Assembly: GCF_030814115.1 (NCBI RefSeq)
Contig: NZ_JAUSUP010000017.1
Span: 1 to 35,146, forward strand
Length of the DNA stretch: 35,146 nucleotides
Reading direction: 5' to 3'
Source: Alkalibacillus filiformis
Lineage (GTDB): Bacteria; Bacillota; Bacilli; Bacillales; Alkalibacillaceae
The notes under the pieces were generated by a model. That model did not search any database and was not told the DNA's origin. It saw only the letters and a program-made list of their open reading frames with translations. Every line of letters begins with the position of its first letter. Position 1 is the stretch's first letter. This document shows, in pieces, positions 1 through 7,460 of the stretch. Both the position numbers and the translations under genes were made by a program.

Positions 1-7
1 TACCCAT
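1..7 (-). CDS. start of a leftward gene, cut by the window edge
   Basis: Only the first two codons (ATG GGT) are inside the window. The start is supported by a strong Shine-Dalgarno sequence GAGGAGGG (plus-strand 13-20) with a 5-base gap to the ATG at 5-7, and by a promoter-like pair further upstream. Nothing can be said about the product. Confidence 0.5.
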
Positions 8-44
8 TTTATCCCTCCTCATTGCCCAAAATTAGATTAAATAC

Positions 45-73
45 ATTGTAAGCTTTTCCAATTTTGGTGTCCA
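45..73 (-). promoter_or_regulatory. candidate sigma-A promoter for the leftward edge gene
   Basis: On the minus strand TGGACA (68-73) and TACAAT (45-50) are separated by 17 bases. Each hexamer matches five of six consensus positions. Transcription would start near 38, about 30 bases before the ATG of the edge gene. Confidence 0.45.
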
Positions 74-95
74 AAGGATTAAGGGGGCTTAAAAG

Positions 96-176
96 ACACG
101 AGTTATTTATCAGCGCTCGCAGAAATTTATTGGCGCACACGAGTTATTTATCAGCGCTCCAGAAATTAGGGCTCAC
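96..176. repeat. short dispersed repeat downstream of deoD
   Basis: A 23-bp direct repeat occurs at 96-118 and 137-159 (period 41). Between and after the copies are related units containing TTTATTGGCGC and CAGAAATTA. The core TTTAT(T/C)(G/A)GCGC followed by CAGAAA resembles the 20-bp tandem unit at 29831-29968. The block lies just beyond the deoD terminator, on its transcription-downstream side. Confidence 0.6.
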
Positions 177-212
177 AAAAAAACTCTCTTATGAACTAAT
201 CATAAGAGAGTT
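177..212 (-). terminator. intrinsic terminator of deoD
   Basis: A perfect 12-bp inverted repeat (182-193 with 201-212, loop of 7) sits 10 bases after the deoD stop codon. On the minus strand it is followed by a run of T (plus-strand A at 177-183). Confidence 0.9.
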
Positions 213-222
213 AGAATTACAC

Positions 223-930
223 TTATTTAATTGCTGCATCTAGTGCAACTTCGATCATGTCATTAAACGTTGTTTGACGTTCTTGAGCTGTTGTTTCTTC
301 ACCTGTAATGATATGGTCACTTACTGTTAAAACAGCTAATGCTTCGCGGTTGTATTTTGCAGCGATTGTATAAAGAGCTGTTGCTTCCATTTCAACTGCT
401 AATACGTTATATTCAGCTAATTTGTTGAAAAGTTCCATCGCGTTATCACGGTAGAAGCTATCACTTGTGAAGACGTTTCCTACACGTAAGTTTAGGCCGC
501 GCTCTTCACCTACGTCATAAGCATTCTTAAGTAATCCGAAATCAGCAGCAGGGGCGTAATCAACACCACCGAATACCATACGGTTCATTTGAGAATCTGT
601 TGTTGCTGTTTGAGCTAAGATCACATCACGTACTTTAACGTCTTCTGTAAGTGCACCACAAGAACCAACGCGAATTAACTTTTGGACGTCGTATTCTTGG
701 ATAAGTTCGTTTACGTAGATTGCGATGCTCGGTACTCCCATACCTGTACCTTGTACTGAAATACGTTCACCTTTATATGTACCTGTATAACCGTACATAC
801 CACGTACTTCGTTGTAACAAGTCACATCCTCTAAAAATGTTTCAGCGATATACTTAGCACGAAGCGGGTCTCCAGGTAGTAAAATCTTATCAGCGATATC
901 GCCTTTGTTAGCACCAATATGTGTACTCAT
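223..930 (-). CDS. deoD: purine nucleoside phosphorylase, DeoD type
   Basis: Cytosolic enzyme of purine salvage that splits purine (deoxy)ribonucleosides with phosphate into free base and (deoxy)ribose 1-phosphate. The protein has 235 residues, the usual length for the hexameric bacterial class. Visible landmarks are His4, the phosphate-binding stretch LLPGDPLRA (17-25), Arg43, RVGSCGA (87-93), the nucleoside-binding AVEMEA (178-183, Glu180-Met181-Glu182), and Asp205 in VSDH, the residue that protonates the purine in this family. The start is set by AAGGAGG about 8 bases upstream of the ATG. It appears to be transcribed alone and ends at a strong terminator. No promoter was clear upstream. 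Family assignment is firm. Confidence 0.97.
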   Translation of the reverse strand: MSTHIGANKGDIADKILLPGDPLRAKYIAETFLEDVTCYNEVRGMYGYTGTYKGERISVQGTGMGVPSIAIYVNELIQEYDVQKLIRVGSCGALTEDVKVRDVILAQTATTDSQMNRMVFGGVDYAPAADFGLLKNAYDVGEERGLNLRVGNVFTSDSFYRDNAMELFNKLAEYNVLAVEMEATALYTIAAKYNREALAVLTVSDHIITGEETTAQERQTTFNDMIEVALDAAIK

Positions 931-1101
931 AATTAAATTTCCTCCTTAAGTGTTCTTACTTAATTAAGCTACCACAAAAGAAAAGCGCAAACAATTTATA
1001 AAACATCTTTTAGTCTTATTCATTATTTTCAATCAATTCTTCTTAAAAGTAGCTATACTACAATAAGTATTTCTTTCCTTGTTCTATTTATTTATGTAGA
1101 G

Positions 1102-1140
1102 AAAAATTAACGAGCCGAACAATCACTTGTCCGACTCGTT
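1102..1140 (-). terminator. intrinsic terminator of the eRF1-like gene
   Basis: In minus-strand RNA the arms 1109-1122 and 1127-1140 form a 14-bp stem that includes two G-U pairs, followed by a short U-rich tract (plus-strand A-rich 1102-1108). It begins 6 bases after the stop codon of the gene ending at 1146. Confidence 0.85.
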
Positions 1141-1145
1141 AAGCT

Positions 1146-1949
1146 TTACATAACTTCTTCTAATACTTTAGTTTCTTCGTGATCGAGTAAGTTTTTATTC
1201 ACCTTGTTTTCAATCGGTTTGTTCATATTTTTCTCTAGTTCGTCAATTTCATCAGAACTACCGATTAAGTGAATTTCATCCCAATCATGTTGTTTTGCTA
1301 ATTGATCGATTTTCGGTGCGATTGATTTATACCAACGAGAACGGTTTTCCTCAAATCGATCAGCAATTTCATCTTTTTTGGCTGATTTTGCGCCGCCTGA
1401 ACCTAAGTTAGAGTCAGCGTGGTGTGGACCAACGTGTTGCTTCCAATCTTCTGTATTTAAATCAAGTTCGTATAACATGGTATCTTTAACTGAGCCTAAC
1501 TCTGCATCGATTAATTTAATGTGATCTTTTTGTGTTAATACAATACCTGTTTTTGGGAATTGTTCATTTAATGTTTTCAATTGATCCAACACCGGTGCAT
1601 CTTCCCAATAAAACTCAGTTTCAACTGGCATTTGCAATGTGTCAGCAAACCAAATGTCGCCTTCACCTGTTGCGAAGATGATGACACTCTTCTTAAGGTC
1701 TTTTTGGTGTTCTTCCATAAACTTTTCAACTTTTTCTTTAACTGCCCAGAAATTTCGCTTTTCATCTGAGTCGCCATCTTCTTGTAAATAGTTTTCAAAA
1801 TTGTTTAATCCGTTTTTAAGGTGAATTTTCCATTCACCACCCTGTTGGTCTTGGTCGGCAAGGTCCGTATTTAAATACATTGTAAATACACGGTTTGGCT
1901 TTTCACTCTGATAATGTTCTAGTTGGTTTAATACTTTTCTTAGTTCCAT
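1146..1949 (-). CDS. eRF1-like (VLRF1/baeRF-type) family protein
   Basis: A 267-residue soluble protein that I assign, from its overall pattern, to the bacterial proteins related to archaeal/eukaryotic release factor 1. The N-terminal part carries the typical 'VFTMYLNTD' strand (21-29), followed by alternating strands and helices including KSVIIFATGEG (87-97). A glycine-rich loop, NLGSGGAKSA (181-190), lies where release factors carry the GGQ peptidyl-tRNA hydrolysis loop, but no GGQ is present. The C-terminal part (204-245, IHLIGSSDEID) looks like the last eRF1-type domain. Function in bacteria is not settled; ribosome-associated roles are proposed for the family. SD AAGGAG precedes the ATG. 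A sigma-B-like promoter lies 36 bases upstream of the start codon, which suggests stress induction. The gene is monocistronic, with its own terminator. Confidence 0.7.
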   Translation of the reverse strand: MELRKVLNQLEHYQSEKPNRVFTMYLNTDLADQDQQGGEWKIHLKNGLNNFENYLQEDGDSDEKRNFWAVKEKVEKFMEEHQKDLKKSVIIFATGEGDIWFADTLQMPVETEFYWEDAPVLDQLKTLNEQFPKTGIVLTQKDHIKLIDAELGSVKDTMLYELDLNTEDWKQHVGPHHADSNLGSGGAKSAKKDEIADRFEENRSRWYKSIAPKIDQLAKQHDWDEIHLIGSSDEIDELEKNMNKPIENKVNKNLLDHEETKVLEEVM

Positions 1950-1984
1950 TTTGATCCGCTCCTTTTCGTGTATTTATTTGTTTC

Positions 1985-2010
1985 ATTCCCATGGAAATTT
2001 TGTTTTAAAC
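1985..2010 (-). promoter_or_regulatory. candidate sigma-B (general stress) promoter
   Basis: Read on the minus strand, GTTTAA (plus 2005-2010) and GGGAAT (plus 1985-1990) are separated by 14 bases. This matches the Bacillus sigma-B consensus GTTTAA-N12-15-GGGWAW at all listed positions. The predicted start would leave a leader of about 25-30 bases before the SD and ATG of the eRF1-like gene. Confidence 0.65.
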
Positions 2011-2162
2011 GTTTTAGCTGAAAAAATGAAACAGGATGATAGCATAATCAATATATGTAGTTTATAATAAAATTTATAAATAAGTTTTTTGTCATTTTAA
2101 GACACAATTGCAAAAGAAAAAGTAGGAATTAAATGTATTCAGTCATCTAGATTGAGTATTGA

Positions 2163-2297
2163 TTCTTCGGGGCAGGGTGAAAATCCCGACCGGCGGTGTT
2201 GAACCATAAAAGGTTCTCAGTCCGTGACCCGTATTCGTACGGTGGATCCCAGTGTGAATCTGGAGCCGACAGTTAAAGTCTGGATGGGAGAAGGATC
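2163..2297 (+). promoter_or_regulatory. FMN riboswitch (RFN element)
   Basis: The canonical conserved blocks appear in order: CTTCGGGGCAGGGTGAAA, CCGACCGGCGGT, CAGTCCGTGACCCG, GGTGGAT, GAGCCGACAGTTAAAGTCTG, and GGATGGGAGAAGGAT. It directly precedes the riboflavin operon. No terminator hairpin with a U-tract lies between the aptamer end and the ribD start 35 bases later. Control therefore looks translational: bases 2304-2308 (GACCC) can pair with the SD region GGGTT (2323-2327). The upstream promoter is unclear; TTGCAA (2108) and TAAATG (2130) are weak candidates. Confidence 0.95.
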
Positions 2298-2332
2298 AAA
2301 TCGTGACCCGGTTCTATAAAGGGGGTTAACGA

Positions 2333-3436
2333 TTGAAAGACGAACAATTTTATATGCAACATGCCATTGATTTAGCCAAATTAACGGTTGGACAAACGAG
2401 ACCGAACCCTTCAGTTGGAGCGGTTGTCGTAAAAGATGGGGTTGTTATTGGTACAGGTACTCACTTACAACCAGGTCAACCACACGCTGAGGTGTATGCT
2501 TTACATCAAGCACAAGAACAGGCGAATGGAGCAACGATGTTTGTTACGTTAGAACCATGCTCTCATTATGGCAAAACACCACCTTGTGCTAAGGCAATTA
2601 TTGATTCAGGGATTAAAAAGGTCTACGTCGCAACCTTAGACCCAAACCCTAAAGTAGCTGGGAAAGGTATTCAATGGCTAATAGATGAAGGTATAGAAGT
2701 AGAAGTTGGTTTATTAGAAGAGCAAGCTCAAGACATAAATCAAAAATTCTTCCACTTTATGAAACATAAAAGACCATTTGTCACGCTAAAAACGGCTGTT
2801 TCAATGGATGGAAAAACGACAGCAAATAGCGGCGACAGCAAATGGATCACAAGTATTGAATCAAGACATGACGTACATGTTCATCGTCATCAACATGAGG
2901 CAATTTTAGTTGGAAGTAAAACCGTTTTACGAGATGATCCTCAATTAACCACCCGTCTGCCCCACGGAGGTTTAAATCCTACACGTATCGTCCTCGATAC
3001 GAATTTATCAATTCCATTAGATGCAAACTTATTAACAAATGATCAAGCGGATACAATTGTCGTTTGTGCTAAACAAGCTGAACACCAAAAAGAAGAAAAA
3101 ATCAGTGCGATCGACCATGCTAAAGTGTGGCGAATGGATACAGAACGCATTGATATAAAAGAGCTATTACATAAACTAAAAGAAGAAAAAGTCATGAGTG
3201 TTTATGTAGAAGGTGGCTCGACGATTCATTCAGAGTTTATCCAAAAACAGCTATTCGATGAAATTCATTTATATATGGCACCGAAACTAATTGGTGGTGA
3301 GTTTAGTAAAGCTTTCTACAATCAATTAGGTTTTGACCAGGTAGAAGATTCTGTCCAAGTCGACTTTCAAAATGTCGAAATGGTAGGTCCTGATCTTAAA
3401 ATTACAGCTAGACCGCAAGAAAAGGGGGCAGACTAA
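2333..3436 (+). CDS. ribD: bifunctional riboflavin biosynthesis deaminase/reductase RibD
   Basis: Catalyses the second and third steps after GTP cyclohydrolase II: deamination of the pyrimidine ring and then NADPH-dependent reduction of the ribosyl side chain. Of 367 residues, about 1-145 form the zinc deaminase domain with HAE (51-53) and the Cys pair PCSHYGKTPPC (Cys76, Cys85). Residues about 146-360 form the DHFR-like reductase domain (TLKTAVSMDGK, then the VYVEGGSTIHS stretch). The start is TTG at 2333, placed 7 bases after AAAGGGGG; no ATG fits better. It is the first gene of the rib operon under the FMN riboswitch. Its stop codon overlaps the ribE start by one base (TAATG). Confidence 0.97.
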   Translation: MKDEQFYMQHAIDLAKLTVGQTRPNPSVGAVVVKDGVVIGTGTHLQPGQPHAEVYALHQAQEQANGATMFVTLEPCSHYGKTPPCAKAIIDSGIKKVYVATLDPNPKVAGKGIQWLIDEGIEVEVGLLEEQAQDINQKFFHFMKHKRPFVTLKTAVSMDGKTTANSGDSKWITSIESRHDVHVHRHQHEAILVGSKTVLRDDPQLTTRLPHGGLNPTRIVLDTNLSIPLDANLLTNDQADTIVVCAKQAEHQKEEKISAIDHAKVWRMDTERIDIKELLHKLKEEKVMSVYVEGGSTIHSEFIQKQLFDEIHLYMAPKLIGGEFSKAFYNQLGFDQVEDSVQVDFQNVEMVGPDLKITARPQEKGAD

Positions 3437-4089
3437 TGTTTACAGGTATTGTTGAAGAAGTTGGAACGGTTCAAAATATAAAACAAGGTTCTGAGTCTTT
3501 ACAATTAACGGTTTCAGTTAACGAAATTACAAAAGACGTTAAACTCGGTGATAGTATTTCAGTTAACGGTGTATGTTTAACAGTTACTGAGTTTTCAACG
3601 ACATCATTTAATACAGATATTATGCCAGAGACATTTCACCATACCGCTTTAAAAAGTTTAACAGTCGGATCGAAGGTGAATTTAGAGCGCGCAATGCCAA
3701 GTGATGGCCGTTTTGGGGGTCACTTCGTCTCAGGTCATGTCGATGGGCTAGGTAAAATTGTTAATCGTGAGACGAAGGATAATGCTGAGTATTTCCATAT
3801 AGAAGTTGACCCAGACTTAGCTAAGTACATGATGTTAAAAGGATCTGTCAGTGTTGATGGGACATCACTAACGATTTTCGGTTTAGAAGGAAATACGTTT
3901 ACGATTTCACTTATTCCTCATACTCAAGACGCGACAATTTTAACGAAAAAGTATACGGGTGATCTCGTCAACATTGAATGTGATATGTTGTTAAAATACG
4001 TTTATCAATTAATGAACCCGAATCAAGAGGAGAAAAAACAAGGGTTATCGATGGAAGCCTTACGTGAAGCAGGTTTTCTAAACCAATAG
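3436..4089 (+). CDS. ribE: riboflavin synthase alpha subunit
   Basis: Dismutates two molecules of 6,7-dimethyl-8-ribityllumazine to riboflavin and the pyrimidinedione. The 217-residue protein shows the family's internal duplication: two lumazine-binding barrels, the first from [10 protein letters not shown] (1-10) to about residue 97 with SVNGVCLTV, and the second from [11 protein letters not shown] with [10 protein letters not shown]-terminal helix would drive trimer formation. It is translationally coupled to ribD through a one-base overlap (stop TAA and start ATG share an A), with the SD inside the end of ribD (AAGGGGG). In B. subtilis nomenclature this gene is ribE; some annotations use ribC. 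Confidence 0.96.
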   Translation: MFTGIVEEVGTVQNIKQGSESLQLTVSVNEITKDVKLGDSISVNGVCLTVTEFSTTSFNTDIMPETFHHTALKSLTVGSKVNLERAMPSDGRFGGHFVSGHVDGLGKIVNRETKDNAEYFHIEVDPDLAKYMMLKGSVSVDGTSLTIFGLEGNTFTISLIPHTQDATILTKKYTGDLVNIECDMLLKYVYQLMNPNQEEKKQGLSMEALREAGFLNQ

Positions 4090-4099
4090 GAGGGGCATT

Positions 4100-5287
4100 A
4101 TGTTTGATTCAATACATGAGGCAATTGAAGATTTAAAACAGGGGAAAGTCGTCATCGTCGTCGATGATGAAAATCGTGAAAATGAAGGTGACTTTGTTGC
4201 CTTAGCAGAACATACAACACCAGAAGTGGTCAATTTTATGGTTAAGGAAGGACGCGGGTTAGTTTGTGCTCCAATTACGCAAGAAAAAGCTGACCAATTA
4301 CAATTGGAGTTAATGGCTGATGTCAATACAGACAGTCACGGAACTGCGTTTACTGTCAGTATTGACCATGTTGAAACGACTACAGGTATTAGTGCAGCTG
4401 AACGCTCGCATTCGATTATGCGATTAGTAGAAGATGATGTTGTTCCGACAGAGTTTAAACGTCCTGGTCACATCTTTCCGTTGATTGCTAAAGATGGTGG
4501 CGTATTGCGTCGTGCTGGTCACACAGAAGCGGCTGTCGATTTAGCTGTATTAGCTGGAGGAAAGCCTGCAGGTACAATTTGCGAAATTATGAATGAAGAT
4601 GGAACGATGGCAAGAGTGCCTGAATTACGTAAAATCGCTGATGAACATGATTTGAAATTAATCACGATTGAAGAGTTAATTAAATATCGTCGAATGCATG
4701 AAAAATTAGTTGATCGTGCTGTTGAAATTAACTTACCAACATCTTTTGGTGACTTTAGAGCGATTGCTTATACGAACATCATTGATGGACGTGAGCATGT
4801 TGCGTTAGTGAAAGGTGATATTACACCGACAGAACCGACTCTCGTTCGTGTACACAGTGAATGTTTAACAGGAGATGTATTTGGTTCAAACCGTTGTGAT
4901 TGTGGACCACAACTGGAAGCGGCGTTAACACAAATTGAAGAAGAGGGTAAAGGTGTTCTTCTTTACATGCGCCAAGAAGGTCGAGGCATTGGCTTGCTAA
5001 ATAAATTAAAAGCTTATAAACTGCAAGAGGAAGGCTATGACACAGTAGAAGCTAACGAAAAGTTAGGTTATCCAGCAGATTTACGAGACTATGGAATTGG
5101 TGCGCAAATATTAGAAGATATAGGCGTTCGCAAAATGCGCCTTTTAACGAACAATCCGCGTAAAATTAAAGGCCTTTACGGCTATGATTTAGAAGTTGTC
5201 GAGCGTGTTGGGTTAAAAATGGAACCAAATAAAGATAACGAAAAGTATTTAGCTACTAAACGAGATAAATTAGGACACTTATTTTAG
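4100..5287 (+). CDS. ribBA: 3,4-dihydroxy-2-butanone 4-phosphate synthase / GTP cyclohydrolase II
   Basis: Fused enzyme that supplies both precursors of riboflavin. The N-terminal RibB domain (about 1-200) converts ribulose 5-phosphate to dihydroxybutanone phosphate and shows [11 protein letters not shown] (22-32) with the acidic metal and substrate residues. The C-terminal RibA domain (about 205-395) opens GTP and has the zinc site [18 protein letters not shown] with Cys255, Cys266 and Cys268, followed by RQEGRGIGL (291-299). The length of 395 residues is normal for the Bacillus fusion. The SD (AGGAGGGG) overlaps the ribE stop codon, 10 bases before the ATG. Confidence 0.97.
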   Translation: MFDSIHEAIEDLKQGKVVIVVDDENRENEGDFVALAEHTTPEVVNFMVKEGRGLVCAPITQEKADQLQLELMADVNTDSHGTAFTVSIDHVETTTGISAAERSHSIMRLVEDDVVPTEFKRPGHIFPLIAKDGGVLRRAGHTEAAVDLAVLAGGKPAGTICEIMNEDGTMARVPELRKIADEHDLKLITIEELIKYRRMHEKLVDRAVEINLPTSFGDFRAIAYTNIIDGREHVALVKGDITPTEPTLVRVHSECLTGDVFGSNRCDCGPQLEAALTQIEEEGKGVLLYMRQEGRGIGLLNKLKAYKLQEEGYDTVEANEKLGYPADLRDYGIGAQILEDIGVRKMRLLTNNPRKIKGLYGYDLEVVERVGLKMEPNKDNEKYLATKRDKLGHLF

Positions 5288-5298
5288 GAGGATGAACA

Positions 5299-5766
5299 AT
5301 GAAAACATATGAAGCAAACTTAGTCGCACAAGATTTAAAGGTAGGGATCGTAGTCGGTCGTTTTAATGCATTTATTACAGAGAAATTATTAGATGGTGCT
5401 TTAGATGGTTTGAAGCGTCACGGATTAAGCGAAGACAACATAGAAGTAGCTTGGGTACCAGGTGCATATGAAATACCTTTAGCAACTAAAAAAATGATCG
5501 AGAATGGCGATTATGATGCCGTCATCACATTAGGTACAGTTATTCGTGGTGCAACACCACATTTTGATTACGTAAGCGGTGAAGTTGCAAAAGGAACTTC
5601 ATCAGTAAGTTTAGATACTGGTGTTCCAGTCATTTTTGGTGTATTAACAACAGATACTATTGAACAAGCGGTTGAGCGCGCTGGTACAAAAGCTGGTAAT
5701 AAAGGTTATGAAGCGGCAGTAAGTGCTATTGAGATGGCGAATTTAGTAACAGAATTCAAAAAATAG
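5299..5766 (+). CDS. ribH: 6,7-dimethyl-8-ribityllumazine synthase
   Basis: Condenses the pyrimidine and butanone phosphate precursors to the lumazine and assembles as an icosahedral shell in Bacillus. The 155-residue protein contains [12 protein letters not shown] (16-27), VPGAYEIPL (53-61) and [14 protein letters not shown] with the catalytic His88. It is the last gene of the rib operon, 11 bases after ribBA, with SD AGGAGG. No clear intrinsic terminator follows. A 7-bp inverted repeat (5813-5819 with 5827-5833) lies downstream but has no U-tract. Confidence 0.97.
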   Translation: MKTYEANLVAQDLKVGIVVGRFNAFITEKLLDGALDGLKRHGLSEDNIEVAWVPGAYEIPLATKKMIENGDYDAVITLGTVIRGATPHFDYVSGEVAKGTSSVSLDTGVPVIFGVLTTDTIEQAVERAGTKAGNKGYEAAVSAIEMANLVTEFKK

Positions 5767-5857
5767 ATTGTCATAAAGCTGAAACATTCACATATGACTG
5801 ATTAAGCTGCTTCTGTTACAATGGCAGTAACAGTGACTAGAAGTAGGTGTATGCTTT

Positions 5858-6064
5858 ATGATGGAATTTCTATATTTTCCAGAGGATAAGACATTATATA
5901 TCCCAGCTGTAATAACACTAATCATCTTTATGATTTTAGCTTTTATGTTTTATAGATGGATGGTGAAAGTTTCTAATAAAGAGGAGCAATCATTTAACGA
6001 AAGATTTCCTAATCAAAATGAACATGATCAGCAAAATCATAACGTTGATTCAAAAGAACAGTGA
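5858..6064 (+). CDS. small single-pass membrane protein, unknown
   Basis: A 68-residue protein with one hydrophobic segment (about 13-34, IPAVITLIIFMILAFMFY) followed by a hydrophilic, glutamine- and asparagine-rich tail. With positive residues after the segment, the tail is probably cytoplasmic. I do not recognise a family. Two consecutive ATGs (5858, 5861) follow a modest SD, AGGTG, 8 bases upstream. It is a real gene in my view because it ends at its own strong terminator and is separated from ribH by about 90 bases, but there is no homology evidence here. Confidence 0.55.
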   Translation: MMEFLYFPEDKTLYIPAVITLIIFMILAFMFYRWMVKVSNKEEQSFNERFPNQNEHDQQNHNVDSKEQ

Positions 6065-6067
6065 GTT

Positions 6068-6098
6068 AAAAAGGTGAGCGATTAGCTCACCTTTTTTT
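6068..6098 (+). terminator. intrinsic terminator after the small membrane protein gene
   Basis: AAAAAGGTGAGC (6068-6079) pairs with GCTCACCTTTTT across a 5-base loop, followed by a T run to 6098. Confidence 0.93.
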
Positions 6099-6154
6099 AT
6101 TCCCAAAGTTTAAATCCATTTTATTCTAGCCATAATAGAGAAGAGGTGATGAGA

Positions 6155-6733
6155 ATGAAGTGGGTTTACTTAGTTGGAGTTATTATCTTATTATCAGCAT
6201 GTCAAGCGGAGACACAAGTGACGACAGCAGATATTATTAATACAGATTACGATGTAATTGGTGAGATTACATTAACTGAAGATGCAGAAGGTGTCGAAGT
6301 TGAAGTTGAAGTGGTTGGCTTAACACCAGGTTTCAAAGGGATTCACATCCACGAAATACCGGAATGTGAAGCACCTACTTTTGAATCAGCGGGCGGACAT
6401 TGGTCAGTTGATGAAGAAGCTGAACATGGATTGATGCACCCAGATGGTCACCATATTGGTGATATGCCGAATATATTAGTAGAAGATGATGGTTCTGCGA
6501 CTTATGAATATGTGATCGAGGATGCAACGTTGCTTGATGGACAAGGTTCTTTTTTTAATGAAGATGGTGGAAAGTCCCTCATCATTCATGAAGGTCCTGA
6601 TGATGGGATTAGTCAGCCAGCAGGTGATGCAGGTGATCGGGTAGCTTGTGCTGAAATTACTAAAGATGATGACGGTGATGAAGAAACAGATAACCCAGCT
6701 GAAGGTGAAGATGACGAGGAAGAGGAAGAGTAA
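6155..6733 (+). CDS. Cu/Zn superoxide dismutase family lipoprotein (SodC/YojM type)
   Basis: Predicted surface lipoprotein that removes superoxide outside the membrane. The start at 6155 is chosen because GAGGTG (6143-6148) lies 6 bases before it; ATG 6149 would abut the SD. The signal peptide ends in LLSAC with lipidated Cys16. The metal residues of active Cu/Zn SODs are all present: His64 and His66 (GIHIHE), His82 (GGHWS), His91, His99 or His100, Asp103 (GDMPN) and His145 (IIHEGPDD). The disulfide pair is Cys71 and Cys165. The last 22 residues (171-192) contain 16 Asp or Glu and are not part of the fold. It appears to be monocistronic, with terminators on both sides. Confidence 0.9.
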   Translation: MKWVYLVGVIILLSACQAETQVTTADIINTDYDVIGEITLTEDAEGVEVEVEVVGLTPGFKGIHIHEIPECEAPTFESAGGHWSVDEEAEHGLMHPDGHHIGDMPNILVEDDGSATYEYVIEDATLLDGQGSFFNEDGGKSLIIHEGPDDGISQPAGDAGDRVACAEITKDDDGDEETDNPAEGEDDEEEEE

Positions 6734-6744
6734 TTAAATTATAG

Positions 6745-6786
6745 AAACCACTAAATTTGTGCTCGCAACAGATTTAGTGGTTTTTT
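6745..6786 (+). terminator. intrinsic terminator after the SOD gene
   Basis: A 12-bp stem (6745-6756 with 6772-6783), with a few further pairs in the loop, is followed by TTTTTT at 6781-6786. Confidence 0.92.
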
Positions 6787-6839
6787 CAGATTCTCCACAA
6801 TAAACTGCTGGATATTTATGTTAACATGGAAGGAAAGGG

Positions 6840-7427
6840 ATGAGGAGAGATTTTGTGTATAGGTTGTTATTACTTTTAAGTATGATGACATTACTTTTAG
6901 TTGCCTGTAATGATGGTTTAGAGGAGAATACGATCAAACACGTTAAGTTATCAGATATAGAACGATCAATTTCAACAGTTAGCTCAGATCAAATGAGTGT
7001 TCATGAATTTAATGTTAGTGAAGAGTATAATTGGTTAGAAGTGTGGGTCGAAAAATATGTTGATGGTGAATTAGTGGATGATGATTTCAAGTTTTCAAAG
7101 GGAGTTGAAAGTGGAGGACACATCATCTTTTCTACTGATCGAGATGACAATTTTTCATTTAACATCGGCATTACGAACAATGGATCAGTCGGGACGAGTC
7201 ATGGTCATGATACCATTTCGGAAGACCGAGAAGTTTCATCGTTTGGTTGGACTATAAACGATGGAATGGCAATTAGTGAAGAGGAGCTACCGTTAGCTGG
7301 AAAATTCTATATAAATGAAGGTCAAAGTATGGGCTTCCGAGCTAATACGTTAGAAGAATGGGATGACTATAAAGACGATTATGATATTGCTTATATAGTT
7401 AAAGCTCGATTCACAAATGAAAATTAG
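6840..7427 (+). CDS. predicted lipoprotein of unknown function
   Basis: A 195-residue secreted lipoprotein: positively charged N-terminus, hydrophobic segment (9-22), and lipobox LVAC with Cys23. The mature part is acidic and has alternating polar/hydrophobic runs (for example EEYNWLEVWVEKYVDGELV) suggesting a beta-rich fold. No family is recognised. Two starts are possible: ATG 6840 with AAGGA 5 bases upstream, used here, or GTG 6855 with GAGGAG 7 bases upstream. Both keep the signal peptide. It follows the SOD lipoprotein but is separated from it by a terminator, so it is probably expressed on its own. Confidence 0.7.
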   Translation: MRRDFVYRLLLLLSMMTLLLVACNDGLEENTIKHVKLSDIERSISTVSSDQMSVHEFNVSEEYNWLEVWVEKYVDGELVDDDFKFSKGVESGGHIIFSTDRDDNFSFNIGITNNGSVGTSHGHDTISEDREVSSFGWTINDGMAISEEELPLAGKFYINEGQSMGFRANTLEEWDDYKDDYDIAYIVKARFTNEN

Positions 7428-7460
7428 TACCCGCTTATAAACTTAAGCGGGTACTTGTAT
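7426..7460. terminator. shared convergent terminator between the lipoprotein gene and patB
   Basis: A perfect 12-bp inverted repeat (7426-7437 with 7444-7455, loop of 6) overlaps the lipoprotein stop codon and lies just before the patB stop. The flanks are only moderately T-rich on both strands, so it may work in both directions. Confidence 0.75.

Noticed and set aside
1577-1798. Open frames on both strands within the eRF1-like gene
   Set aside because: These are shadow frames lacking SD sites; the 267-codon frame explains the region.
5813-5833. Inverted repeat CTGTTAC/GTAACAG after ribH as a terminator
   Set aside because: The stem has only 7 bp and there is no T run after it on either strand.
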